64,000 bases of DNA from Desertimonas flava (GTDB lineage: Bacteria > Actinomycetota > Acidimicrobiia > Acidimicrobiales > Ilumatobacteraceae), in NCBI RefSeq assembly GCF_003426815.1, contig NZ_QKYK01000007.1:1-64000 (forward strand), given 5' to 3'. Below the pieces are notes generated by a model that searched no databases, was not told the DNA's origin, and saw only the letters and a list, made by a program, of their open reading frames with translations. The translations under genes were made by a program, and so were the position numbers. Positions 36,358-45,731 of this stretch are shown here, piece by piece (position 1 is the stretch's first letter; each line of letters starts with the position of its first letter).

Positions 36358-38282
36358 CGGTCGCCGTCGAGCCGGCCCCCACGTCGACGCCGACCCCGAC
36401 GCCGGACTCGCCCGCAGCCGGGCGGTCCGTGCGGTGGCGCCGCATGTGGCGCCGGCCGACGACGGCGATCCCGCTCGCCTTCCTCGTCCTCCTCGTCCTC
36501 GCCGCCGTGCTCGCCCCTCTGCTGACGTCGTACGACCCGATCAAGAACGACCTCTCCAACGCCTTCTCGTCGCCGACCGGCGACCACTGGCTGGGCACCG
36601 ACGAGCTCGGCCGCGATGTGATGTCGCGCCTGTTGCACGGGGCGCGGGTGTCGCTCCTCGCGTCGGCACTCGCCGTCGGCGTGGCCGTCGTCCTCGGCTT
36701 CCCGCTCGGCCTCATGGCCGGCCTGCGGGGCGGACGCCTCGAGCGCTGGACGATGGGCATCACCGACGGGCTGATGTCGATGCCCGGGCTCATCGTGATC
36801 ATCGCCGTCGTCGCCGTGTTCGGCAACAGCCTCGTCGCCGCCATGCTCACGCTGGGCGTGCTGCTCAGCCCCGGCATCCTGCGCATCGTGCGCGCCGTGA
36901 GCGTCGACGTGCGCCACGAGCTGTACGTCGACGCCGCCCGCACGCTCGGCCTGCCGACACGCACGATCGCCCGCCGCCACGTGCTGCCCCACGTGTTCCC
37001 GGCGCTGATCGTGCAGATCTCGCTCACCATGGGCATCGCCCTGCTCGCCGAGGCCGGGCTCAGCTTCCTCGGCGTGGGCATCCAGCCGCCGCGGCCGAGC
37101 TGGGGCGGCATGCTGTCCAAGGCGAGCAGCTACGTGCACCGCCAGCCGTTCCTCGTCCTGCCGCCCGGCCTCGCCATCAGCGCCGTCGTGCTCACCCTCA
37201 ACGTGCTCGGCGACGGCATCCGCGACCAGCTCGGGGCCGGCCTCCGGCGCCCGCCCCGCCCCGGCCGCGCCGCCCGACCGAACACCCCGGCCCCGTCCGC
37301 CGGTAGCGACACGGCGATCGTCGACGTCGCCGGCCTGACGATCTCCTTCCTCGATGCCGGAGGCGAGACCCTCGACGTGGTGACCGACGTGTCGTTCCAA
37401 CTCGAGCGCGGCGAGGTGGTCGGCCTCGTCGGAGAGTCCGGCTGCGGCAAGACGATCACCGCCATGTCGCTGCTCGGACTGGTCCCGGCACCGGGACGCG
37501 CCACCGGTTCGATCCGCATCGACGGGCGACAGATCGTCGGCGCCCCCGAACGGGAGCTCAAGCGGGTGCGCGGCGGCGTCGTCGGGCTGGTGTTCCAGGA
37601 CCCCGTGAGCAGCCTCGACCCCGCGTTCACGATCGGTGACCAGATCGCCGAGGCGATCGAACTGCACACCGACCTGTCCCGCCGCGACGTGCGACGGCGC
37701 GTCGTCGAGCTGCTCGAGCAGGTCGGCATCCCCGACGCCGAGCGGCGTGCCGGCGCCTACCCCCACGAGTTCTCGGGCGGCATGGCCCAGCGGGTGATGA
37801 TCGCCGCCGCCCTCGCCGCCGACCCGCAGGTGCTGATCGCCGACGAGCCGACGACCGCGCTCGACGTGACCGTCCAGGCCGACATCCTCGAGCTGCTGCG
37901 CCGCCTCCAGGTCGAGCGCCAGCTGACGATCCTGCTCGTCACCCACGACCTTGGCGTGGTGGCCGACCTGTGCCAGCGGGCGATCGTGATGTACGCCGGA
38001 GAGATCGCCGAGCACGCCACGGTCGACGACCTCTTCGCCTCGCCGCAGCACCCGTACACGAAGGCGCTGCTGGCCTCGCTGCCCGAGGAGGGCGGCCGCG
38101 GCCGATTGGGCACGATCGCCGGCACGGTGCCGGCGCCCGATCGGCGCCCGCCCGGGTGCCGCTTCGCGCCGCGCTGCGCCTTCGCCATGCCCGAGTGCTC
38201 CGCCGGGCCGATCGAGCTGCGCCGGAAGGACGACCGGGCCGCTCGCTGCATCCTCGTGCCGGGCACCGAGGTGGACCGGTGA
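36354..38282 (+). CDS. Fused ABC permease-ATPase (DppC-DppD fusion)
   Basis: A 642-residue protein joining two subunits normally made separately. Residues 1-300 form a DppC-like permease (N-terminal Pro/Thr tail, [22 protein letters not shown]-type loop [20 protein letters not shown]). A short Pro/Arg/Ala linker follows (about 305-325). Residues 326-642 form a DppD-like ATPase: Walker A GESGCGKT (about 360), Q-loop VFQDP, signature FSGGMAQR, Walker [12 protein letters not shown], and the C-terminal Cys-containing [15 protein letters not shown]. No stop or frameshift lies between, so the fusion looks real. Confidence 0.9.
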   Translation: MTVAVEPAPTSTPTPTPDSPAAGRSVRWRRMWRRPTTAIPLAFLVLLVLAAVLAPLLTSYDPIKNDLSNAFSSPTGDHWLGTDELGRDVMSRLLHGARVSLLASALAVGVAVVLGFPLGLMAGLRGGRLERWTMGITDGLMSMPGLIVIIAVVAVFGNSLVAAMLTLGVLLSPGILRIVRAVSVDVRHELYVDAARTLGLPTRTIARRHVLPHVFPALIVQISLTMGIALLAEAGLSFLGVGIQPPRPSWGGMLSKASSYVHRQPFLVLPPGLAISAVVLTLNVLGDGIRDQLGAGLRRPPRPGRAARPNTPAPSAGSDTAIVDVAGLTISFLDAGGETLDVVTDVSFQLERGEVVGLVGESGCGKTITAMSLLGLVPAPGRATGSIRIDGRQIVGAPERELKRVRGGVVGLVFQDPVSSLDPAFTIGDQIAEAIELHTDLSRRDVRRRVVELLEQVGIPDAERRAGAYPHEFSGGMAQRVMIAAALAADPQVLIADEPTTALDVTVQADILELLRRLQVERQLTILLVTHDLGVVADLCQRAIVMYAGEIAEHATVDDLFASPQHPYTKALLASLPEEGGRGRLGTIAGTVPAPDRRPPGCRFAPRCAFAMPECSAGPIELRRKDDRAARCILVPGTEVDR

Positions 38283-39274
38283 GCGAGCCGCTGCTGACGA
38301 TCGACGACCTCGTCGTCGAGTTCACCGGACCACGGCGCATGTTCGTCGGCCCGCGCCCGGTGTTCCGCGCCGTCGACGGCGTGTCGCTGACGATCGACCG
38401 CGGCGAGACGCTCGGTTTGGTCGGCGAGTCCGGCTCGGGCAAGACGACCACGGGGCGCGCCGTGCTCGGCCTCGTGACGCCGACGTCGGGCCGCATCGAC
38501 TTCGAGGGCCACGACATCGCCGGCATCGCGCCGACCGACCGGGGGCGGATCATCCGCAACCTCCAGGTCGTCTTCCAGAACCCGTACTCGTCGCTGAACC
38601 CGGCGCTCACGGTGCGGACGATCCTCGACGAGGCGGTCTCGGTCGCCGCGGACGGGCCCGACGGCCGCGACGCGGAGAGGCTGCTCGAGCTCGTCGGCCT
38701 CGACCGCACCCACGCCGACCGCTACCCGCACCAGTTCTCCGGCGGGCAGCGCCAGCGCATCGCCATCGCCCGCGCCTTGGCCGTCAACCCCCGCCTCGTC
38801 GTGTGCGACGAGCCGGTGAGCGCCCTCGACGTCTCGACTCGGGGGCAGATCATCAATCTCCTCGAGGACCTCCGCGAGGAGTTCGCCATGGCGTACCTCT
38901 TCATCGCCCACGACCTGACGATCGTGCGCCACCTCAGTCACCGCATCGCCGTGATGTTCCGCGGGCAGCTGATGGAGGTCGGCGACGCCGACGCCGTCGC
39001 CAGCGAGCCGGCGCACCCCTACACCCGGTCGCTGGTCGCCGCCGTGCCTGTCCCCGACCCCGCGCGGCAGCGCCAGCGCCGCACGGAGCGCGCCCGGCTG
39101 ATCGCCTCCGGGCCGGCCGGTGCGGTCGGCCCGGGCGGGTGCCCGTTCCGCGGCCGCTGCCCGCAGGCCCACGACACGTGCGAGACCGTCCGTCCGGTGA
39201 TGCGCCCTGCCCCCCACGGTGGCACGGTGGCCTGCCACCTGTACCCCGCCGAGGAAGGCGCGACCGACCGATGA
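38279..39274 (+). CDS. ABC transporter ATP-binding protein (DppF/OppF type)
   Basis: A 331-residue ATPase: Walker [11 protein letters not shown] (about 48), Q-loop [10 protein letters not shown], signature [15 protein letters not shown], Walker [13 protein letters not shown] and the C-terminal oligopeptide-transporter tail [16 protein letters not shown] with four cysteines, often an iron-sulfur or zinc site. GTG overlaps the upstream stop (GTGA). It pairs with the ATPase half of the fused protein. Confidence 0.9.
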   Translation: MSEPLLTIDDLVVEFTGPRRMFVGPRPVFRAVDGVSLTIDRGETLGLVGESGSGKTTTGRAVLGLVTPTSGRIDFEGHDIAGIAPTDRGRIIRNLQVVFQNPYSSLNPALTVRTILDEAVSVAADGPDGRDAERLLELVGLDRTHADRYPHQFSGGQRQRIAIARALAVNPRLVVCDEPVSALDVSTRGQIINLLEDLREEFAMAYLFIAHDLTIVRHLSHRIAVMFRGQLMEVGDADAVASEPAHPYTRSLVAAVPVPDPARQRQRRTERARLIASGPAGAVGPGGCPFRGRCPQAHDTCETVRPVMRPAPHGGTVACHLYPAEEGATDR

Positions 39275-39969
39275 CACCGGTGCTCGACCAGTCCCAGATC
39301 GACCGCTTCCACCGCGACGGCTTCACCGTCGTCGACCGGCTGGTGCCCGACGACGCGCTGCCGGTCCTGCGCGCCGCCTACGACGAGCTGATCGACGGTG
39401 GCGGAGCGCCCGGCGACCGGCTGCTCGGCGGCCTCACGCGCCAGGTGATGCGCCCGGCCGACACGCACCCCGTCTTCGCCGACAACCCGGCGTTCCGGCT
39501 CGGCGTGCAGATCGCCCGACAGCTGGTCGGCGGACCGGTCCGGCGCGAGTTCGACATGCTGATCTTCAAGCAGCCGGGACATCCGCACGAGACGCCCTGG
39601 CACCAGGACGCGTCGTACTCCGAGCTGCCGTTCGCGCCCGCCGGCGCCGCCGTGCCCCTCGGCGCGCTGCAGTTCTGGGTGGCGCTCGACGACGTCGACA
39701 CCGAGAACGGCTGCATGCACTTCGTTCCCGGGCGGCAGCACACGCTGTTGCAGCACCACGTGGCCTCCGGCGATCCCGACGACCCCGGACGCCTGCTCGC
39801 CCTCGACGACCCGGCGGCGCAGCTCGACCTGTCCACCGCCGTCGCCGCACCACTCCGAGCCGGCGGCTGCACGATCCACTCCTACGGCACGCCTCACTAC
39901 ACGCCGCCCAACCGCTCGGCGACACGTCCCCGGCGGGCCTACATCTTCAACCTCGCGCCGGCCGACTGA
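39271..39969 (+). CDS. Phytanoyl-CoA dioxygenase (PhyH) family protein 2
   Basis: A 232-residue Fe(II)/2-oxoglutarate dioxygenase with the metal site His111-x-Asp113 in [15 protein letters not shown] and distal His209 in [10 protein letters not shown]. It closely resembles the PhyH protein at 50259-50963: both share [13 protein letters not shown], a MLI-K-GHPH-TPWHQD block and the C-terminal RRAYIFN. It overlaps the DppF-type stop (ATGA), so the importer and the oxygenase are one transcription unit. This points to hydroxylation of the imported compound or its aglycone. Confidence 0.87.
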   Translation: MTPVLDQSQIDRFHRDGFTVVDRLVPDDALPVLRAAYDELIDGGGAPGDRLLGGLTRQVMRPADTHPVFADNPAFRLGVQIARQLVGGPVRREFDMLIFKQPGHPHETPWHQDASYSELPFAPAGAAVPLGALQFWVALDDVDTENGCMHFVPGRQHTLLQHHVASGDPDDPGRLLALDDPAAQLDLSTAVAAPLRAGGCTIHSYGTPHYTPPNRSATRPRRAYIFNLAPAD

Positions 39970-40027
39970 ACGCCCGCGAGCTCGTGTTCCGGGAGATCGG
40001 TCGCCGCCGCCGTGGACGGGCGTTCGC

Positions 40028-40104
40028 GTCATCCAGCAGCGACCATCCGGGCGCTGTGGGATGACATGAACGCAGCCACGGGCGTCGGCGCCGGGCGTGG
40101 CTGC
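40028..40104. terminator. Pair of hairpins after the GH3/ABC/PhyH operon
   Basis: GTCATCCAGCAGCG (40028-40041) pairs with CGCTGTGGGATGAC (40052-40065), 12 of 14 matches. A second hairpin joins GCAGCCACG (40072-40080) and CGTGGCTGC (40096-40104). They lie 60-130 bp after the last stop of the operon. There is no U-tract, but termination at GC-rich hairpins is common in this group. Confidence 0.45.
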
Positions 40105-40208
40105 GGCCGGTCACGATGCCATGCTGAGCCCGTGACCATCGAACACCTGCGCCTCGTCATCGACGATGCCGTACTCACCACCCCTTGCTGCATCGAGGGG
40201 GCGGCGCG

Positions 40209-40547
40209 ATGACGTCGGACGAGATCGTCGTGTTCTGGCGGCCCGGGTGCATCTTTTGCGCATCGCTGCTCAGCCAGCTCGATGCTCGAGCCGTCCCTCA
40301 TCGCCGCGTGAACATCTGGGAGGACCCATCAGCGGCGGCCCAAGTCCGCGCGGCCGCCGGCGGCAACGAGACCGTTCCCACCGTCGCAGTGGGCTCGGTG
40401 ATGCTCGTCAACCCCGACGTCCACACCCTCTTGTCGGTCGCCGCCCAACACGTTCCGTCGGCCGTACCCGCCGGCTACGAACCCCCGCAATCGGACCCCC
40501 TCTCGCGTTGGACGAGCGACAGGCTCGGCGGCACAACGACAGAGTGA
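40209..40547 (+). CDS. Glutaredoxin-like/mycoredoxin-like protein
   Basis: A 112-residue thioredoxin-fold protein with the redox site WRPGCIFC (Cys14 and Cys17) and the cis-proline motif ETVPTVAVG near residue 58. WRPGCxxC is the signature of actinobacterial mycoredoxins, which reduce mycothiol mixed disulfides. The C-terminal tail beyond residue 85 is longer than usual. It stands alone after the GH3 operon. Confidence 0.82.
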   Translation: MTSDEIVVFWRPGCIFCASLLSQLDARAVPHRRVNIWEDPSAAAQVRAAAGGNETVPTVAVGSVMLVNPDVHTLLSVAAQHVPSAVPAGYEPPQSDPLSRWTSDRLGGTTTE

Positions 40548-40697
40548 CGCGGTCTGCCACTGACCAACACGACGCGCCCGGCACCGTGCACCGAGTCGAC
40601 GACAGCGAGATCTCCGACGGCATCAACCGGCGCGACCCCGAACGTCACCCAGCGGCGAAACCCCACCCGCAGTGACTCGACGGGCCGCCTCGGCCGG

Positions 40698-41228
40698 TCA
40701 GCGCGATGAGCGGGAGGGTCGCTCAGCGGGCCGATCGCTCATCGCGGTCACCAACCGCTCCATGCGCATCAGCAACGCCGCCGACGGCATGACCTTGCCG
40801 GTCGCATACGTTGACAAGCGCGACGCCGACGTGCCCAGCTGTGCGGCGAACCGCGCAGCCGTCAATCCCGATGCGCCGATCAGTTCGCTGATCCTCGCGG
40901 CGACGGCGGCGCGATCAGCGTCCTCCGCGGCCGCCCGAGAGTTCGACACGGCGCGCCGTAGCAGCTCGGCGACGCCCGATCGATCTGCGTCGCGGAGATA
41001 GTCGTCGACGGAGCGGGCGACGTCGCCCCACGGGTCGCGTCGGATCGCCGCGACGATCCGCGACCACTCGTGCACCGAGCCCCGCTCGATTGCGGTCACG
41101 AGCGCTTCGTACGGCCACGTCTCGACCGGGTCAGCCGGGTCGGCGTCGACGTTACGGACAGCGAGTGACGTCGAGCCGCTGCTGAGCGGCAGACTGGTCC
41201 GATGAGAATGACCGCGAGGCGCGGGCAT
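40698..41228 (-). CDS. Helix-turn-helix (XRE-like) protein
   Basis: Up to 176 residues. The C-terminal half holds an HTH of the lambda-repressor type (ARISELIGASGLTAARFAAQLGTSASRLSTY). The N-terminal half, ETWPYEALVTAIERGSVHEWSRIVAAIRRDPWG, matches a small actinobacterial family of putative DNA-binding proteins often beside toxin or transferase genes. The start is uncertain: ATG 41228 overlaps the opposite-strand secreted-protein start by 27 bp and no downstream ATG fits. The last codons contain the fourth 43-nt repeat. Confidence 0.65.
   Translation of the reverse strand: MPAPRGHSHRTSLPLSSGSTSLAVRNVDADPADPVETWPYEALVTAIERGSVHEWSRIVAAIRRDPWGDVARSVDDYLRDADRSGVAELLRRAVSNSRAAAEDADRAAVAARISELIGASGLTAARFAAQLGTSASRLSTYATGKVMPSAALLMRMERLVTAMSDRPAERPSRSSR
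40703..40745. repeat. 43-nt hairpin repeat, copy 4
   Basis: GCGATGAGC and GCTCATCGC ends, exactly 43 nt. Unlike the other copies it overlaps coding sequence, forming the C-terminal codons of the HTH gene, so insertion may have altered or extended that protein's end. Confidence 0.7.
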
Positions 41229-42074
41229 GGTGGAGGGCGGGTGGTGACTCTGGCCATGGCCGCATTGGCGCTGACTCTCACGCCACTTGGCGATGACGAC
41301 GGCCCGACGGCGACCTCCGAGGCGGTGACGGTGGTTCGACCGTTCGCCGAGGTGCAGGCGGGCGAGTTCGTGTTCGAGGCCGACCCGACGAACCCCGAGC
41401 GGGCGATCTTCCACGTCACCACCACCGAGCCGATGATCTGCGCCATCGTGTGGGGCCCGACCGAAGAGCTCGGCAACTTCAACAACAGCCTGTCGATGAA
41501 CGGCACCGGCATCGTCGACCACGACGTCGCCCTGCCGGGCGCCGTCGCCGGAACCACCTACTACTTCGTCGTCGAGGGCTTCACCGCTGACGGCACCATC
41601 TACCGGTCCGACATGGACACGTTCACCATCCCTGAAGCAGCGGACGCAGCACCAGCCGACACCGCCGCCGAGCGCGGGCCCAACCTCTCACTCGAGGGCA
41701 CCGTGGTCGACGTCAGCTCGGAGTTCAGCGACAGCTACGCAGCGACCAACGCCATCGACGATTCGGGACTCACCGAGTGGTCGAGCGCCGGCGACGGCGA
41801 CGACGCCTTCATCACGATCGAGCTCGCCGAACCCCGCGAGGTCGCCGGCGTCGAGTTCATCACCCGGTCGATGCTCGACGGAACCGCCATCACCGAGACG
41901 TTCACGGTCACGGTCGATGACGGCGAGACGTTCGGACCATTCCCCGCCGCCACCGCGGCGGAACCCAACGTCGCCCCGATCGACGCCACCGGCCAGACGT
42001 TCCGCTTCGACGTCGACACCTCCACCGGCGGCAACGTCGGCGCCGTCGAGGTACGGATCCTCGCCGCCCCCTGA
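41202..42074 (+). CDS. Secreted protein with Fn3-like and F5/8C (discoidin)-like domains
   Basis: A 290-residue protein with an N-terminal export segment (RVVTLAMAALALTLTPLG). A first beta-rich domain at about 45-140 is followed by a Pro/Ala/Asp linker. The C-terminal region is a discoidin/NedA-like carbohydrate-binding fold: NLSLEGTVVDVSSEFSDSYA, AIDDSGLTEWSS, ITIELAEPREVAGVEF. It is acidic, as is common in secreted proteins of halotolerant actinobacteria. It probably binds surface or environmental sugars; no enzyme domain is seen. Confidence 0.72.
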   Translation: MRMTARRGHGGGRVVTLAMAALALTLTPLGDDDGPTATSEAVTVVRPFAEVQAGEFVFEADPTNPERAIFHVTTTEPMICAIVWGPTEELGNFNNSLSMNGTGIVDHDVALPGAVAGTTYYFVVEGFTADGTIYRSDMDTFTIPEAADAAPADTAAERGPNLSLEGTVVDVSSEFSDSYAATNAIDDSGLTEWSSAGDGDDAFITIELAEPREVAGVEFITRSMLDGTAITETFTVTVDDGETFGPFPAATAAEPNVAPIDATGQTFRFDVDTSTGGNVGAVEVRILAAP

Positions 42075-42087
42075 CGGCGGACGTTCG

Positions 42088-42148
42088 GTACCAGAGCGGC
42101 AGTATACGCTGTGCCAAATAGGCACTCGACCACGTACCAAAACGGTAG
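42088..42148 (+). promoter_or_regulatory. Direct repeats before the second DUF4143 gene
   Basis: GTACCAGAGCGGCAG (42088-42102) and GTACCAAAACGGTAG (42134-42148) are 15-nt direct repeats with three differences, 46 bp apart, in a relatively AT-rich stretch. They may be regulator-binding sites or tandem promoters (TAGAGT at 42146 is a possible -10). Confidence 0.45.
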
Positions 42149-42162
42149 AGTCGTGCTCGGTG

Positions 42163-43410
42163 GTGACCACACCGACATACCTGGAGCGCTTCGCTGATCG
42201 CCGACTCGCCGAATTGCTCGCAGCCTTTCCCGCAGTGATGCTGAACGGGCCGAGGGCGGCGGGAAAGACCACGACAGCGAGACGGCATGCGGTCGAGGTC
42301 GTGCGCCTGGATCAACCGGCCCAGGCCGGAGCGTTTCGGGCCGACCCCGACGCGGCGCTGCGAGACCGACCCGAGCCGATCCTGCTCGACGAGTGGCAGG
42401 AGGTACCCGGTGTACTGGGCGCGGTCAAACGATCCGTCGACGACGACCCGCGCCCCGGACGCTTCATCCTCACCGGCAGTGTGCGCGCCGAGGTGGAGGC
42501 GGACCTCTGGCCGGGCACTGGTCGGCTCATCCGGCTGCGGATGTACGGACTGACCGAGCGGGAGCTCCACGCCAGCGGACCGCGGAGTGACCAACCGACG
42601 TTTCTCGACCGCCTGCTTCGCACCGACCCGGCCGAGTTTGCCAGACCGCCAGTACCGCTGGACCTTCGCGACTACGTCTCGCTTGCCGTCCGCGGGGCGT
42701 TTCCCGCCGTGGCCATCAACCCTCAACGTTCGACGTTCGAGTGGATCGACAGCTACGTCGAACAGCTCATCACACGTGACAGTCGCCAGATCGCCCGGCT
42801 CGACGAACTCAAGCTCGACCGGTACTTCGAGGTCCTGGCCGCGAGCTCCGCCGGCCTCCCCGAACACAAGACCCTCTACGACGCGGCGGGAATCAATCGC
42901 CGAACGGCCGACACCTACGACGCGCTCCTCGAGGCGCTCTACATCACCGAGCGCGTGCCGGCGTGGTCCGGCAACCAGCTGTCGACACTGACCCACACGC
43001 CCAAGCGCTATGTCATCGACAGCGCGCTGATGGCTGCTGCGCTGGACGCGTCGGCCGAGACCGTCATCGCCGACGACGACTTGCTCGGAAGAACACTCGA
43101 CACCTTTGTTGCCGCGCAGCTGCGCAGCGAAGTCGCCGCGTTCGAAGGCCGGACTCGGGTGCTCCACGCCCGCACGAAGGGCGGCCGCGAGGAGGTCGAT
43201 CTCGTCATCGAACGTGCGGGGCGCAGGGTCTTCGGACTGGAGATCAAGGCGACGGCATCCCCAACCAGATCCGATGCGAAGCACCTCCTGTGGCTTCGCG
43301 AGAAGATCGGCGACCGCTTCGCGGCGGGCGCAGTGCTCCACACCGGGCCGGACGCGTTCGAACTCGCCGATCGAGTGCTCGCCGTTCCGATCTCGGCGTT
43401 CTGGAGCTGA
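42163..43410 (+). CDS. AAA ATPase with DUF4143 domain, second copy
   Basis: A 415-residue protein: Walker A LNGPRAAGKTTTA (about residue 27), Walker B ILLDEWQEVP, sensor FILTGS, and the C-terminal DUF4143 region with DLVIERAGRRVFGLEIKA, a D...ExK nuclease-like pattern. It differs strongly from the DUF4143 protein at 21.9 kb (different subfamily). Start GTG 42163 gives MTTPTYLERF, typical for the family; no ribosome site is visible. Function is unknown; the family is common in accessory regions. Confidence 0.83.
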   Translation: MTTPTYLERFADRRLAELLAAFPAVMLNGPRAAGKTTTARRHAVEVVRLDQPAQAGAFRADPDAALRDRPEPILLDEWQEVPGVLGAVKRSVDDDPRPGRFILTGSVRAEVEADLWPGTGRLIRLRMYGLTERELHASGPRSDQPTFLDRLLRTDPAEFARPPVPLDLRDYVSLAVRGAFPAVAINPQRSTFEWIDSYVEQLITRDSRQIARLDELKLDRYFEVLAASSAGLPEHKTLYDAAGINRRTADTYDALLEALYITERVPAWSGNQLSTLTHTPKRYVIDSALMAAALDASAETVIADDDLLGRTLDTFVAAQLRSEVAAFEGRTRVLHARTKGGREEVDLVIERAGRRVFGLEIKATASPTRSDAKHLLWLREKIGDRFAAGAVLHTGPDAFELADRVLAVPISAFWS

Positions 43411-43467
43411 TCGCGAAAGCTGGCAACGCTTCCGCCGCGACCACTTCGGAGCATTGCGCTCCGGCGG

Positions 43468-45726
43468 TCAGAACGTCACGCGACCGGAGCCGCTCACCTC
43501 GCCGTGGGGCGTGGCGACGGTGACTGGACCCGTGCTCTGGAGCCAGCCGTGGCCGCCGCCCTCGAGCGAGAACGTCGAACTGGTGAAGCGGTCGTCGGCC
43601 GAGCCGACCCGTAGCGACCCGGCCGCCGTCGGCTCCACGCCGAGCAGGCGGAGATACGTGAGCAGCACCTGAGCGTGGGCGTGCAGGTTCGTCACGGGGA
43701 AGCTCTGCATCGCCACGTGCGACGACGGCCAGGCCCATGTGGCGCCGGGTCGAGACGATTCGGGCGTGTTGTAGGAGTCGGGTCCCGAGATGGTTCCTTC
43801 CCAGATATCGGGGTACGCCTTGCTGTGAGCGTGCAGGGTCATCCGGTCGAGCTCGTCCCACGCCAGGTCCGGGGCGACGTCGCGCGCCGCCCACGCCAGT
43901 GTCATGTTGATCGAGTACCAGATGCCACCGGACGTTCCCTGGCCCGGTAGACGCTCGGCCGGCACCTTGATCGGTCGCGGCCCGCGGAGGCGGCATCCCA
44001 CCGGCGAGTCGTCGCGCATGGTGGCGTCGATCGTCGCCAGCAGCTGCTCGGCCTGGTCCTCGGTCGCCGCACCGCAGAGGATCGCCCACGGCTGCACCTC
44101 GAGCCAGCAGTCGTCGGCACCGATAACCGCGCCGGGTCCGAGGGCACGGTGGAACCAGCGGCCGTTCCACTCCCCGGCGACGAGGTCGCGCCAGTCGTCG
44201 GCGCGGCGGTCGGCGTCGTCGGCCAGGGCGAGCATCGTCGAAGCGTCGCCCTCGGCAGCGGACGCGATTCGGCGCAGGCAGCCGGCGAATCGCGGCAGCA
44301 CCCACGCCGCCATCGCAGAGTTGAGGACTGACTCGCCCTCGTTCATCATCACGTCGCGCGGGAGCGGCGACAGCGTGAGGGCCGAGTCGTTCCAATCGGC
44401 GTTGAGGATGCGGATGTGGCCGTGAGCTCCGACCCCGACCACGTCGATCAGGTGCCGGTACTGCCGCGAGAGGTGGTCGACGAGGGGCGCCGGCTCGGCA
44501 TCGCACGAGGGATGGAACGGGAGCGCCTCGGTGAAGGCGGCGACGTCGCCCGTCGCCGCGAGGTATTCGCTCGCCAGCCACATCGACCACAGGGCCTGAT
44601 CCGACGGCCGGTAGCGCAGCGTCATGCGCTGCTTCTGCGCGTCGAGGGCGTAGGGCAGCTCGCCGTCCGGCGTGGCCCACGAGCACGTGTTGCGCAGCAC
44701 GGACAGGGCGAGGTCGGGCTCGCTGTACACGAGGGGCAGGGCGTGTTGCAGCGGATCACGTGCCGCGCCGTTGAAGCCGAGCCGGAAGCTGTACGCAGAC
44801 GCCTGATCGAGCGTGTGGTTGCCGAGCACCTTGTCCGTGCACGCGCCACCCGTCAGCATCGCCGCGTGCCACGGGACCTCGCGCTGCAGGGCGGCAACTC
44901 GACCGGAGGATGCGACCGGCAGCCGAGCCCGCAGTGCGTCGAGCGACCGCACCCACTCCGCCTCCGGGTCGGTCGGCGGCGGAGCCTCTTCCTCGCGACC
45001 GATGGCGAACCACAACGTCCGTGACTCGCCGGCGGCGAGATCGAGCTCCACGCGCGGCTCCCCGCCGTCGATCCGCGTCAGCGGCTGATAGGACACCAAC
45101 GACAGCTGCGGCGCGCCGGTGTCGTCGACGAAACGCACGCGATCGCCGGCGGCGACCGAGCGGATCGATTCGACGGAGTCGCCGGTCTGCTCGCTGCGAT
45201 CGCCGAAGAACGGCGCCACCGCGCTCCGACGCACCGTCCACTCCTCGGCGACCGTCAGCACCGCGGCACGACTGGTTGCCACCGTGACGCGCACGACCAG
45301 CCACGGCAGATCGCCATCGGGAGCGAATGTCGACCGTTCGATGTCGATCCCGTCGCACGTGCCGCGGACCGTGAACCACGTCGGTCCCCACGTGCGGGTG
45401 GGCGGTTCGGCGGACCATGCGTCGGGCCAGCGCGACAGGTCGGTCGCCCACGAACCGCCGCCGGTGTCGACGGTGGTCACGCCGGTGCCGAGGGCGCCGG
45501 TGAGCCACTGGAACGAGGTGGCCGTGTCCCAGATGGCGAGCGTGCCGTGGTTGTCGGCGATGGCCTGGAAGCGCCGGTTGCCGAACGCCGCCCAGTGACG
45601 ATTGGTCGTCGGCTCGATCACCGGATCCCACGTGCACACGGGATCGGTCGGGCTGACCGTCTCGTGGAACACCGGGAGTCCGTCGACGACCCCCCATTCA
45701 CCGAAGCTGCTCACCTGGTCTGACAT
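43468..45726 (-). CDS. GH94-like glycoside phosphorylase/hydrolase
   Basis: A 752-residue protein with an N-terminal beta-sandwich (residues 1-270) and an (alpha/alpha)6-barrel. The catalytic-acid region ILNADWNDSALTLSP resembles the GDWNDG motif of cellobiose-phosphorylase-type GH94 enzymes. GTSGGIWYSINMTLAWA follows in the barrel. No signal peptide, so it acts on imported disaccharides or glycosides. Its ATG is 7 nt after TACGGT, a leaderless layout, with a TGTCTTGACA operator between the promoter boxes. Whether it uses phosphate or water is not decidable here. Confidence 0.78.
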   Translation of the reverse strand: MSDQVSSFGEWGVVDGLPVFHETVSPTDPVCTWDPVIEPTTNRHWAAFGNRRFQAIADNHGTLAIWDTATSFQWLTGALGTGVTTVDTGGGSWATDLSRWPDAWSAEPPTRTWGPTWFTVRGTCDGIDIERSTFAPDGDLPWLVVRVTVATSRAAVLTVAEEWTVRRSAVAPFFGDRSEQTGDSVESIRSVAAGDRVRFVDDTGAPQLSLVSYQPLTRIDGGEPRVELDLAAGESRTLWFAIGREEEAPPPTDPEAEWVRSLDALRARLPVASSGRVAALQREVPWHAAMLTGGACTDKVLGNHTLDQASAYSFRLGFNGAARDPLQHALPLVYSEPDLALSVLRNTCSWATPDGELPYALDAQKQRMTLRYRPSDQALWSMWLASEYLAATGDVAAFTEALPFHPSCDAEPAPLVDHLSRQYRHLIDVVGVGAHGHIRILNADWNDSALTLSPLPRDVMMNEGESVLNSAMAAWVLPRFAGCLRRIASAAEGDASTMLALADDADRRADDWRDLVAGEWNGRWFHRALGPGAVIGADDCWLEVQPWAILCGAATEDQAEQLLATIDATMRDDSPVGCRLRGPRPIKVPAERLPGQGTSGGIWYSINMTLAWAARDVAPDLAWDELDRMTLHAHSKAYPDIWEGTISGPDSYNTPESSRPGATWAWPSSHVAMQSFPVTNLHAHAQVLLTYLRLLGVEPTAAGSLRVGSADDRFTSSTFSLEGGGHGWLQSTGPVTVATPHGEVSGSGRVTF

Positions 45727-45731
45727 CGGCC

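Noticed and set aside
40132-40212. Small GTG-started frame directly before the glutaredoxin gene (about 26 residues)
   Set aside because: It overlaps the glutaredoxin start as ATGA, but it is too short and lacks any recognisable feature or ribosome site.
40698-43410. HTH protein and DUF4143 ATPase as a toxin-antitoxin pair
   Set aside because: They lie on opposite strands with a secreted-protein gene between, and neither is a recognised toxin.
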